64,000 bases of DNA from the NCBI RefSeq assembly GCF_028502605.1, contig NC_079233.1, forward strand, positions 3,472,001 through 3,536,000, read 5' to 3'. A program made the translations under genes and the position numbers. Each line of letters starts with the position of its first letter. Position 1 is the first letter of the stretch. This DNA comes from Trichoderma breve. Taxonomy: Eukaryota; Ascomycota; Sordariomycetes; Hypocreales; Hypocreaceae. Below, piece after piece: positions 43,538 through 54,626 of the stretch. The notes under the pieces were generated by a model, which was not told the DNA's origin, did not search any database, and saw nothing but the letters and a program-made list of their open reading frames with translations.

Positions 43538-43852
43538 ATGGCTGATGAGAAAGCAGAAAAGTTGCCGTAAGTAGGTGGTTGCAATTCGAACAAAGCCTCA
43601 TGTTGATGTGTCAGCAGCCCTGCGGTGACATCATACCTCAAAGAGGAAGAGAGTGACCTCTCATACAGACTTGTCAAAATAGTCCAAGACGACAGCAACG
43701 GCAACAACATGGAGAAGATCAAGACCGATGTGGCCAAGACGCCAAAGACAGCAGTTGCAGCAGACGATTCGCCAGTCTCGGATGCCGGGACGACCCATTC
43801 GTGGGAGAATATCAGCCATGGCGATGCTAACGACGTGGCCACGGCTGAGTAG
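43538..43852 (+). CDS. Small spliced hypothetical protein (88 aa)
   Basis: Exons 43538-43566 and 43615-43852 join across a 48-bp intron with GTAAGT donor and GTGTCAG acceptor. The first exon reads MADEKAEKLPP, preceded by TTCAAC at the ATG. The spliced frame then stays open for 238 nt: SYLKEEESDLSYRLVKIVQD, NNMEKIKTDVAKTPKTAVAA and a C-terminus with GTTHSWENISHGDANDVATAE. The protein is acidic, hydrophilic, without cysteine, signal peptide or membrane segment. Its N-terminal half may form an amphipathic helix. No family is recognised. It is shorter than most gene-finder cut-offs and could be missed. The intron and the clean frame across it are the evidence; the call remains provisional. It is transcribed in the same direction as rpl23, 636 bp upstream of it. 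Confidence 0.5.
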
Positions 43853-44488
43853 GACGAGTTAGAAATGATACTCGAGTTGGTGTTGGACTGATTTGGGATG
43901 TCTGAATCTCTTCTCTTGCTTTTAGCTTTCCCTTTATGCGAGTTACGATGAAAAAAGAATGTCCACGTTTTTTTTTACGGCCTGTGATCCAAGATGTCTG
44001 TGTTACTCACTCATGTCAGTGTACCTTCTTAGTACCTGAGCCATAGCCACTCGTGTATATTACATTCCTCTTTCATGGCTCATAGTTCCAATGTCTATAG
44101 CTGCTATGTCAAGGTGAAATTGGCCAGAGATTGTGAGAAGTTGCCAAGCAGGTCATTAGTATTTTCGTCAATCGACACACTTATCGCCGCATGTGAATAC
44201 CGACAAACTGCCCGCGATGCCCAAATATGAAGAACACAAAAATTAGTGGGGCGTGCGGTTTCTTTAGCCCCAAAACCCACCCCAAGCTCGAATCACTGGC
44301 CGCCATTTTCGCCGTCAACCCGATAAGCCTTATCTGCACGTGCGCCCACACATTCGCTTCTCGTAGGGTTTTCCACCCCCACAGATCGCATAAGGAAAAT
44401 TTGCCCTGAAAAGCTTCAGCTTCACGACGGCAATCCGCGACTTTGGCACGTTTCTCACGACTCTAACGCCCCCAACCCTTCAGACACA
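43853..44488. other. Intergenic region upstream of rpl23
   Basis: 636 bp holding the 3' end of the small gene and the rpl23 promoter. It includes TAGGGTTT, the inverse of AAACCCTA, at about 44366-44373. Such boxes are linked to ribosomal-protein genes in some eukaryotes. No gene is seen. Confidence 0.4.
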
Positions 44489-45520
44489 ATGGCCAAGCAA
44501 TCGTAAGTCGCTTTAATTTTCTAGCAGGAAGTTTTTTCGTATCTTTCCTTTTCTTCGTTTTCTCGACGAGATGAATGAAACACTTGAGGAGCAAAAGCCG
44601 GGCAAGAGGAGGACGATGGATGCATTTTCCCACCGAGGGACACACATTCGAGAACGCCAATTTGGGGCTCTGCAGCACCACCGAACCAATCTGCTCGAAT
44701 TTCTCTGTGAAATTGATTTTTACGTCAGAAGATTCGAAACGCAACCCGCAAACCAGCTCGAGATTTTTAGGAGGGAAGGGGATTTGGGATTATGCTCGCC
44801 GGCACCAGTTTTCATGATTCTCCGTCGAGGAATAGCACAAGACGAGAGAGGACGATTAAACACGATAAACGTATCAAGAGAACTTGTGGACTGACCAAGC
44901 GTGTGCGTGCAGTCGTGGTGCCCCTGGTGGCAAGCTCAAGATGACCCTCGGTCTCCCCGTCGGTGCCGTCATGAACTGCGCCGACAACTCTGGTGCCCGT
45001 AACCTGTACATCATCTCCGTCAAGGGTATCGGTGCTCGCCTGAACCGTCTGCCCGCCGGCGGTGTCGGTGACATGGTCATGGCCACCGTCAAGAAGGGAA
45101 AGCCTGAGCTGCGAAAGAAGGTCCACCCCGCCGTCATTGTCCGACAGTCCAAGCCCTGGAAGCGATTCGACGGTGTTTTCCTGTACTTCGAGGACAACGC
45201 TGGTGTTGTACGTTTTCCCATCTCCCATCTGGTCGAAGAATGATGGCGGTTCCCCCCGATTCCGAGGCTTAGGCCGCGCCATTCGAGACCAGAACAACCC
45301 CCGTGGCTGCTACGACAAGAAGCTAACATGGTGTCTACTACAGATCGTCAACCCCAAGGGTGAGATGAAGGGCTCTGCCATCACTGGCCCCGTCGGCAAG
45401 GAGGCTGCTGAGCTGTGGCCCGTAAGTTTTTTTCCCGCTTCAAGCAACTGTTGAAGGATTTTCACTTGCTAACATTTTCATCTCCAGCGTATTGCCAGCA
45501 ACTCCGGTGTCGTCATGTAA
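44489..45520 (+). CDS. rpl23: 60S ribosomal protein L23 (uL14)
   Basis: Four exons: 44489-44502, 44913-45207, 45344-45421 and 45488-45520. Introns of 410, 136 and 66 bp are all GT-AG. The protein is 139 aa, the normal size for uL14. It starts [20 protein letters not shown] and includes [60 protein letters not shown] and the end [12 protein letters not shown]. It sits at the subunit interface of the 60S subunit, near the factor-binding site, and is contacted by anti-association factor eIF6/Tif6. Codon use is strongly biased to C-ending codons, as expected for a highly expressed gene. The first coding exon is only 14 nt and is followed by the longest intron. Confidence 0.97.
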
Positions 45521-47072
45521 AGAGGTTGTTAAACGAAGGGAGGGAATTTTTTTTATTTACCAAAGAGAGAGGAATGAAAAAAAGACAAATGACCAAGTCC
45601 CTCGATGCGATCTTATAGAAGCGTGGAAATCTCTTTCCCGCCTCCTGTCCCTTTTTTTCTGATTTTTTGTTCTTTGGGGCATGGGAGGGGGAAAAAAGAA
45701 ACGGGAAAGTAAAGTCGCTGGATTGGCAGGCTCTTGCATTTCGGTTGCGGCGTGTAAGGATGATTCAATATCAGGTATCGCATCAAACGGGCAAAGACAA
45801 AAAAATATCCAAGTCCGAGTCTTTTTTACAATTAATGTTGGGTGAATGCTGTATGCCACGATGATATCATTGCTGTATCGTAGAGGGAATGTAAAATACC
45901 GAATCACGGCCTTTTCTGTAGGAGATTAAGTCTTGATTGAGCGGTCGGTTTGTAATGCCACCTTTGTCTACAGCGAATCTACCTCCAGTAGCTACCCTGC
46001 AAAAAATTTCAAGCCACCATCACTTTCACCGGTTGCACTTACAATACAAGCACTTAGTCAATTGAACTGCAAATTAGAAAATATCATCTCCAAGTCTATT
46101 CTCTCAAATTTTATTATGTATCAGCAGTCCTCAATGGTATGTTTGTGGGTTATACTGTATGTTTTACCATTCATTTTCTCTTCAACGTATCAGTCCCACT
46201 CTACGCAGTCAACTCACTTTAACCAAGCACAGCCAAATAGGTCATTTCACACAACTCATACAAATTATATCAAACCAACAACTTTTATTTATTCAACAGC
46301 ACGAAAGAAAAGCGTTTATTACGTACGAGCAAAAAGAAGCACCCACAGCCATCAGATGCTCAAAAAAATAGATACAGGCAAAAACCGAAAAAAAAAGGCC
46401 TTCCGCCCTCTTCCCCCCTTCACACAAATATGCCCCTCTCCACCATTCGCATACCTTTGAATGTGTTTGTACAAAAACAAAGATGAGGGAAAAAAAAACT
46501 AAAAACACACAGAAAATGAAGAATGCGCAATAAAAGGAAAATTGCAAATCGAAAAAAAGCAAAAGAAGACATCAAAACATTTCCCCCTGTATAGCCGTCA
46601 CTATGAGGAGGCCACCAACGCCGGACGGACCAACTGGGTTCAAATGCCCCGTGATATGCTGGTCCGAATGCCAATCCAGGAAAAAAAAAGAGAAAACAAG
46701 AGAAAAAAGGAGACCGATGTCCAAGTGCATCGTAGTCGTATTTGAAACATCCCACCGCCATATATGTGGTCCTCTTTTTTTTTCTGAAATGATCAAACTG
46801 TGTCCATCCCCTTTTTTTGTTGATTAAAGTATTGAGAGCCCGTTTCATTCGTGCAAGTCGTCTTTGCCAATTTTTCTTCATTGGCAATACACAAAACACT
46901 CCTGTCGTCCAAGTATGATACATGAATCGGCATTGCGGGAAAATAAGAAACCTTTCGGATATTGGAAAGGCGATAATAAGATCGTACAGTCAAGCTGCTG
47001 TATATTTGATCGGGCCTCGTTGATTCATAAGGCAGCCACATGTTTGGCTTTCTGCTAGATTAGATGGTATTT
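45521..47072. other. Convergent intergenic region between rpl23 and the 1224-aa gene
   Basis: 1.55 kb, A/T-rich with many oligo-A and oligo-T runs on both strands, holding two long 3' UTRs. No credible ORF is seen. Confidence 0.5.
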
Positions 47073-50000
47073 TTAAGATGAGGGGTATGGGTATCCCATT
47101 CCGTGCATATGTTGTTGCGGCTGCTGAGGATTAAACGGTGGCGGCATTGGAGTCTGCTCGACCGGTTCCTTCTTGGCCGACTTCACCTTGGGCTTCGGAG
47201 CGATAAGCCCAACCCTCTGCTCGGCCGCTGCCTGCGCGGCCTTTTTAGCAGCGAGGGTTGCCTTTCGCTTCTCGACAGCACCAGCCATGTTGCCGTTTGC
47301 CCAGCGGCCTGGAATATATTGTTAGAACGTTGAACAAGAAACAGCAAAAGAAGTCTCGTCCTCTTTGGTAGTGCTAGATACTTACTCTTCATTGATGCCG
47401 ACATCTTCTCGGATTTGGTCATAGACTTGTAATCCTTTTGCGGCTCCTCTGCTTCCTCGCCATTGGGAAGCGACGACGGCGTTCCCTTGCGGCTCGCGGG
47501 TGTATTTCGAACCACCTTGATCTTCTGAATCTTGCGATTGTTGACGCCTGCGAGTGTGTCTGGGTCGAGCATCTCCGTAGGAGCAAAGTCCTCTTCGACT
47601 CCGAGTGGGGCGCCGCCGCTGGTACGCTTGTTTCTCTTCTTGATGGGAGCCTGCGCGGCCTCTTCGCTCTCTTCAGCGTCGTCACGGAATCGCTTCTGGC
47701 GCTTGGGGCGGAATGAATACGACGACTCGGCTGTGTGCGAGGTCGAGTCCGAGTCGGCGGTAGAGGGTCGCGAGTCACCATTATCCGTAATTTCTGAAGA
47801 CGGTTCGCTGATGTTCTTGCCCTTGGGGATCTTGAGAGTCAAGAGATGGCGACGCCTGGGCGGCTTCTCTTCCATCTGGGGCTCTTCCTCGACGAATTGG
47901 TAGCCCAGAGACTCTTCGTCGTACTTGATGGGTTGCTTAACACGCGCCTTACGACCTGACCTTGGCGTATCGCGGACAGAGGGTTCTTCGCTTATGGGGG
48001 TTGATACGAGCTCCTCGACAATGCTGGGGACATTCATCTTGGGTCGTGTTGTGCGATTGCGCCTTCTCTTTGTCTCGCCAGCCTCTTCGTCTGAGAGGAT
48101 GGGTTCGCTATTGAAGCTAGCGCTGAAACCATACTGGCCATCATCGTTATCGCCATTGGCCGTCTTGCGGCGTCGAGGTCTGCCGGTGGGAACAGGGGTC
48201 GAGCTGCGGCTGATGTCCTGGGTTGCTGGGTCAAACAGTTGTACGGGCTTGCGTTGTCTCTTGCCAGTGACTTCGTCTGCCTCGGTAGCCTTGGCCGTGG
48301 GCTTTGGCTGGTTGCGCAGCGAACGACCACGGGTCATGATTCCTGCTTGCTGTGTCTCCGGATTCTGGCGGCCAATCTTGGATGGATGAGGGTCATACTC
48401 AAATCCATAAGCGGCTGCCATGATTCTATCTTGGTTCTGGAGGTAGCGAGTCTCGGTCATGCCTTCTCTGTCCTTGGATCTGTATCCCTTGACGACAAAC
48501 TCTGGTTCCTCGTAGTTGACACCGTGCTGATGGAAGTTGCGTGTTCTAGACTCATATTTGATGTCCGCTACGCGTCTGCGAAGAGAATTCTCATAATCGT
48601 CGACAATCTTGCCGAGACCAGTCCATTCGGTTTGCCATTGAAAAAGGGAAACATTGATGGATTCCAAAACCTCGAATAGCTCGGCTGTAGACATGTCCTC
48701 ATAGTTCTCAATGGCAGAGAGGTATTCTTCAGGATTTCTTAGCTTGCGGTAGCGGAATGATCGGCTTCGCTCAGTAGGCTCTTCGGAAACATCCACATCG
48801 TCGCCGTCATCTCCACCAGCGGCTGGGGAATTGGAAGCAGTTGGATCAATAGAGTCGGGAGCCGGAGAACCTCGCAAAGGTGTGTTGAGAGCGGGTGTAG
48901 GTGCCTCAATCCCAGTTGCGTCGTCGTTGTCATCAACCATTGGTTCTATGTCATTTGTCTCGCGGTCATCCGCAGTTTGCTCTTCGCTGGTGGCCACCTC
49001 ATCTTCCTGCTGTGCCTTTCTTTCAGGATATGAGACGTACTCTCCATCAATGTATGGAGTCAAGTGAGCCCAGCGACCAACAGGTCTGGGCTGTGGCTTG
49101 AATGGACCTCGCTCAGAGGGTTGGGTTGATGAAGTCTGGGCTGCAGGCTTCACTTGTACCTCTTGAACATGGATTTCTGGCAATGCTGGGGCGACAGAAG
49201 CATCGTCTTCCGGTATTGGCGCCGGCAGCTCGACAGATTTCACGTCCACACTTGTAACCTGAGAGTCTTCTAGAATTGTGGAGTCGAAAGCAGATGTTGA
49301 CGGAGATGCTGGTGTGCTGGCGACTGTAGCTGAAATTGCGGCAGGGGGAGGAGGACTGGATGGCTTGGACTCTGGCTCTGGGGACTGTTGCTTAGGTGTT
49401 TCCTGTGCTTGGGGCTCAGGCTGTTGTACCAATGGGGCAGATACCGTAAACAAGTGTGCAGCAGCCGAAGGATAATATGGCAGCTCCTGTGATGGCGGTT
49501 GTGGTTTGGACTCGGACTGAGCATCCATATTGCTGTCCCGTGTCTCCTCAGGGCTGTCTTGAAGAATTTCCTTTTCGGGAAGTTGGAGAGGCGGCTTAAC
49601 TGATACCGTATCTTCAGCGGGTGTCACCTCGGCAGTGCGTGATGCAGGCGGTGGAGGCGAAGACTGGGAAGGCGATTGACGAGGCTGCGAGTCTTGCTCA
49701 TGTTTCTCAACAGATTGATCCAAGTTGTTGTTGTCGGCATTCTTGTTGTTGTCAGGTGGAGACGGTTGAGCGCCATCTTGTGTAGCTGTATCCAAAGTGG
49801 CGTCGTGAGCTTGTTGAATTTTGAGTTGTGGCTCAGCCGCAGTCTCAGGAGCGTTTGAGGCTGGTGCCGTGGTGTCGTGTGGCGAGTGCAGCCGCGCACG
49901 GCCAGCCTCAGAATGAGACTGAGAGTGAGACTCGCCTTCGGGCTTGATATCAGAGAATTCAGTGATTTCAGCGGGAGAAGCAACAGAAGTAATGGCTTCT

Positions 50001-50824
50001 TCAGCAGATTCTGCATTGTTCAGGCGCTGCTCAGCTTCCAGCGGCTGTTCGGCGAGGCCGGCATGACTGAAGCTGCTGTCCTGGCCTGAATGGATGGGTG
50101 TAGATTTTTGTGGGCCGACGGAAAGGTCCGTGGATGAAGCATTTGAGTGATCCATGTGAGCGCTGTCGGATTTCTCAGAGTCTGAATAGAGAACGCCGAC
50201 CTCAATGGTGTCGTGGACGGTGTCCTGGACGTCGTTTTCGTCGTCTTCAACGTCGTCCTTGTAGGCCCTCGCCTCGGACATCTTCCTGGAGGGATTGCGG
50301 CGCCGGCTGGAGGGCGTGTCAGCGTCAACAGAGGCGCCTCTCCTCTTGAGTCCAGAGCCGTAGAGATCCTCGGAGTCGTAGCTGCTGCTGTCCGGCCTTC
50401 GCTTCTTATTGCGGGCTGAGGCGGATGTAGATGCAGAAACGGGGTTGGAAAAGTCAGCGTCGTCGTCAATCTGCTCAAAGGTGTAGTCGACACGCGCGCG
50501 TTTGCGAAGACTGTGACCGCCCTTTTTGGGGCTTTCATTTTCATAGTCATCATCGGCGACGGCGTAGTCATCCATGGTTTTTGACCTCTTCCTCAGATTG
50601 GAGGGCCGGGTTGGTCCTGGCGTTGAGAAAGTGAAGGCAGGCTGAAGAGATTTGTTGGCGCGCCGGCCCTGGGGTGCGCCTTGGGGAGTGTTAGTGGCAT
50701 GCGCCATGATGGGACTGGCAGACGACTGATGGCGCTCAAAAGAAGCGTCCGAAGTAGACGGAGGAGAGGCTGATACTCCAAGGGGCTTGCGACGGTTGTT
50801 TGTTGCGCGGCGAGCGCGGTCCAT
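47073..50824 (-). CDS. Large nuclear-type hypothetical protein (1224 aa)
   Basis: Exons 50824-47386 and 47308-47073 join over a 77-bp GT-AG intron (SASMKS-RWANGNMAG). ATG at 50824 (MDRARRATNNRRKPLG) is chosen because a pyrimidine-rich CTCACAG acceptor lies just upstream, suggesting a 5' UTR intron, although the frame is open further. I do not recognise the family. Residues 1-570 are low-complexity with acidic, Ser- and Pro/Gln-rich runs and basic nuclear-signal-like clusters. Two blocks look conserved: GRWAHLTPYIDGEYVSYPER near 580-605 and a helical, aromatic-rich segment near 690-765 (NPEEYLSAIENYEDMSTAEL; VSLFQWQTEWTGLGKIVDDY). AT-hook-like GRPRRRK, GKRQRKP and many KR-rich motifs follow. 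The last exon is Lys/Ala-rich helix (KRKATLAAKKAAQAAAEQR) then Pro/Gln. A chromatin- or RNA-related nuclear role is inference. Confidence 0.75.
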
Positions 50825-52863
50825 GATGCCAGGCCGTTGCAGCCTGTGAGGGAAACAAGTGAGGTTAAAGGGGTGTAAGAGAAGAGGCAATGCAGGGAAG
50901 AGGTCATCCGCGAAAAGTCGAGGCAGCGATGCCGGGCAAGACGAGCGGGAGAATTGTCTGACAAGCAGCAAGACGAGCAACAAAGAGATGATAAAGTGAT
51001 AAGGGGGGTGGGATGAGAGGCTCGTGGACTGACGGCGATGAGTTGCTTTGTTATAAAATGAGAGGCGGATCAACGTGACGTGCCGGCACAAGCGAGCAGG
51101 TTTTTCGTCGCCGCCAGCAAAACAACAATAGCAATCAACAATCAGCTGCGGCAATGGACGCACATCCGGCACAATAAGAAGACGCAATAGAAGCCGCCGC
51201 CAGCTGCTGCGATGATGCCGCAGTGAGCTCGATATCAGAGATTTCTGAGGGCAGCCTTTTTCCACGCTGTCAGTGCAGCTCTCCTTTGGTTTTCGGCTTC
51301 GTGGATCGAATAAGCCACCGGCTGTTCTCTCGATTCTCACTGGCTGGCGCCCGCGCCGGTACGTACTGCCCAGGTACAGATTCTACCGCCGCGGTACGAA
51401 GGGGCCGCAGCGCGGCGTGCAGCCTCGCCAAGTACCCACATGTACCAGTACGGTATCACTTGAGCGCACCGCTGGGGCCGTGTACTTTTACGGAGTCATA
51501 CCTCTGGCAACCTTATTCCATCTTGTTCCATTTTCGCCCCCTTCGAGACCCAGATTACACTCATTATAGAGTAAAGTCATCGACATGTCACGTATTAATC
51601 TTAAATCCCCTCACCAAAAGGTTTCTCTATTTCATCACCCAGAACTCCAGAACTCCATCCATCTCATCGCGGGTAAACAGTTTTTATTTGGGGACGTTTT
51701 CTAGGCTTGTTCCGGCCTGGCGCGCGTCTCACAAACGAGCATCAGGCCCTGCTCTCGCCTGTAGCCGTAGGGCATGCTTGAGGGTTTTAGTGCTTCATCG
51801 ACTTATACAAGATGGGCACCTAAGGTAGCAACGCTGGGCTGCTTCATCGCCAGAGACCAAGGCCCGCTGTGGCTTGTGTTCTGATACGCAGCGTAAGCTG
51901 AGCACCTTGGTGGTACTGCCTACTGCTAACCTTCTATTAATGGGACATGTAGGATTGATCCTGCGGCTGTGTGCATTACATAACTACTCCGTAGTAGACC
52001 ATTATCTAGATCAGATATGACGCTTCAATCCTTCATAGATGCGTTGTCAATTTTTATAGGCAGGGCGGGCAACTTACATGCACTTTACTCTCCAACTCTC
52101 AATACCTCGCAGGCAACTGCCTCATGTTGTTACAAGTACCGCTACATGTCCACTACCAAAAGCGGCACCACGCCCTCAGTCACAACACACACCGCGTGAC
52201 AATGACACATGTACTTTGACCACCTGCAGATGTCAACACCACACAACGCATCCAGATTTGTGCCCGTACTCGTCCAGGTACCCACTGCCAAAGATACTTT
52301 TGGCTGCAACAGGGCGAGTCTGCGCTAAACCAACTGCAGGCCCGCTGAATCTGAATCTGCTGCTGCCTTGCACATGTACTCCGTAACTCGCTACCAATGT
52401 TCCCAGATGGCCGCTTTTAATCATTTGATCCATCATCCCATGTACCAGCTGCCTTGTCACTTGTCCTTTATGTGTCTCACTCTCCTCTCACTCTCCGCTC
52501 ACTTTCACATCATCTCAATGCTGCTTGAATCACCGTAAACATTTCTCTGTGCCTCATCAACTTGTGCAAACAAACTCTGTTGTTTGATATTGAGCAGTAC
52601 TTTGTACAATACGAGCTCCTGTATGTAAGCTGCTGGAATGCGCCTACATTTGCTGACCATCCCCCAAGCTTCTTTTTATATCGACCTGCAATCGCTACCC
52701 CACCACTGCATACCGCGCTACTCCGTATTCCAACCAGAAACAGAGCACAGCTGAAGTACCAACCAAACAATCAATCAATCACAAACACCTGCATCACCAA
52801 CGTCAGCAGTATCTCCCGTCATAGCATCGATATCGTCAGCCATCAACTTCTTATAATCCCGCC
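50825..52863. other. Divergent intergenic region with three TACTCCGTA motifs
   Basis: 2 kb between the 1224-aa gene (-) and MTC1 (+). TACTCCGTA occurs exactly at 51985-51993, 52377-52385 and 52719-52727. The inverse near-match TACGGAGTC lies at 51489-51497. The long open frame on the minus strand up to 51340 is most likely leader sequence. No gene is seen. Confidence 0.55.
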
Positions 52864-54434
52864 ATGGCCTCCAAAAAGTCCAAGGCGGCTCCTGCCGACG
52901 ACAATCTCGACGAGCTCTTCTCGGGCATTGGCGACGAATCCAAGGCCAAGAAGCCATCCAAGAAGCCGACATCTGCTGCCGCCAAGGCAATTGGCAACGA
53001 CGATATCCTCGCCGACCTCGAATCCGAGCTTGCTCCTTCGCCTGCGTCTCGCCCGCACACGCCTCGTCTCAAGGAGACCATCGCCCGACGCTCAACGGCT
53101 ACTCCTCCTGCCGGCGACGAAAAAGCAGCCGCTGCGCGCAAGTCCACCGACAGCTCCAGGAGCCTTCGGGCCAGCTTCACTCCCAGCGCCACCAGCTCCG
53201 AGCTCCATGAATCAGAGAAGAGGGCCGCCGAACAGGCGCAGCCTCAGCAGTCTGGAGGCGGCTGGTGGGGTGGCATCCTGTCGACTGCGACCGGCGTCAT
53301 GAAGCAGGCCGAGGCTGCCTACAATCAGATCCAGCAGAACGAAGAAGCTCAGAAGTGGGCGGAACAGGTCAAGGGCCTTAGAAGCGGCATTGATGTCAAC
53401 ACACTGAGGAGCTATGGTAAGTCTCGAGCTTCATCCTGTGTTCTTGACGCAAGCTTCAATGTATCTGGTTAACAATATGGCTTCAAGGCGACGAGCTTCG
53501 CAACCGAGCTCTACCAACTCTATCTAACATCATCAACACCATCGCACCTCCTATCGGCTCCCACGAACGCCTTCTCATTCACATTACCCACGACATGGTC
53601 GGATACCCCTCTCTTGACCCTCTGATCTACGAAGTCTTCTCCGACGTCATGCAGCAGGTGGAAGGCGGTGAGCTCAAGGTTGTCCAGAGGGGTCACGAAA
53701 GCGGCGCCCCACGATCTCACGACAACGTCGCTGGCTGGGACGATGGCCCTTGGTGGAGACAAGTTGACCAAGCCCGCGAGCTGGGCGTGGTGAAGGGCCT
53801 TGTCGAAGGCACAAAGCTGTGCCGCGTCAACGCAGAGTCTTATGCGACCGAGTACTTTGCTGAAAAGGGAGGCGTCGAAGCAGTCAAGACAGAGGCGAGA
53901 TCGGGCATCAGCGAGCCTGGTTCTGTTCGGACATCTGATTTGTTCCTGTCTGTCCAGGCTATTGTCACTGACCACGATAAGGGCCTCTTCGGCCGAACTG
54001 CCGCGGCCGCAAAGGAGAAGGAGTCTGAGGATGCTGAGGAGGAAAACGAAGAAGAGTTCCGCTTCGCCATTTTCATTATTGACCCGGTTCACGAGATTGA
54101 ATACGGCACCACCAGCCAGCCTATCCCCGCTAAATGGGCTCGCTGGCTCGAGGCTCCCCGTCCCATGACCCCTCAGTCCGGAGACGACGTTCCTGGATCT
54201 CTGCATAACCGCGTCCATGAGGATATCCGAAGCATTGTTGAAACGGGTGAGCTCGACCCTAGGGAGTGGGTGGCGGCTTGGATAAAGGAATCTCTTGTGC
54301 TCTCTGCTGGCATTGTGGCCCAGTGGTATGTTGCTAGACGCATGCAAGTTGGTGTCAACCACGCTAGAGCGAGTGCTGAAGAGGAGGACGATGACGAGGA
54401 AGAAGAGGAGGAATCTGATGATGATACCGAGTAA
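52864..54434 (+). CDS. mtc1: Maintenance of telomere capping protein 1 (Mtc1-like)
   Basis: Exons 52864-53416 and 53488-54434, with a 71-bp GT-AG intron that restores RSYGDELRNRAL. The product is 499 aa, ATG in CGCCATGGC context. Residues 1-125 are Ala/Lys/Ser-rich and disordered, beginning MASKKSKAAPADDNLDELF. The conserved domain follows: GGGWWGGILSTATGVMKQAE, LPTLSNIINTIAPPIGSHER, LIHITHDMVGYPSLDPLIYE, WWRQVDQARELGVVKGLVEG, FIIDPVHEIEYGTTSQPIP and REWVAAWIKESLVLSAGIVA. The end is an acidic run of Asp and Glu. This is the fungal Mtc1 family (DUF5427). Yeast MTC1 was found through synthetic sickness with cdc13-1, and the protein is cytoplasmic and linked to ER-Golgi vesicles. The molecular role is not established. 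Confidence 0.85.
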
Positions 54435-54626
54435 ATGATACACCGCCGTAGGCTTTTTTGATAATTCTGGACAATTTATGTGAAACATTCTTACTATAAA
54501 GGCTCCCTCCCACCATCTATCTTCCGATAGGCAGTCTATACCGAATCTCTAGTATTCAATCGGCTTCTATGTCTACTCGCTGCCAAGCTCTACACCTCGT
54601 GTTTTCCTTCTCCTCACCATCCTGTG

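Noticed and set aside
50825..51340. 172-residue extension of the 1224-aa protein
   Set aside because: Leader-like sequence with a likely splice acceptor just before ATG 50824; the extension is not protein-like.
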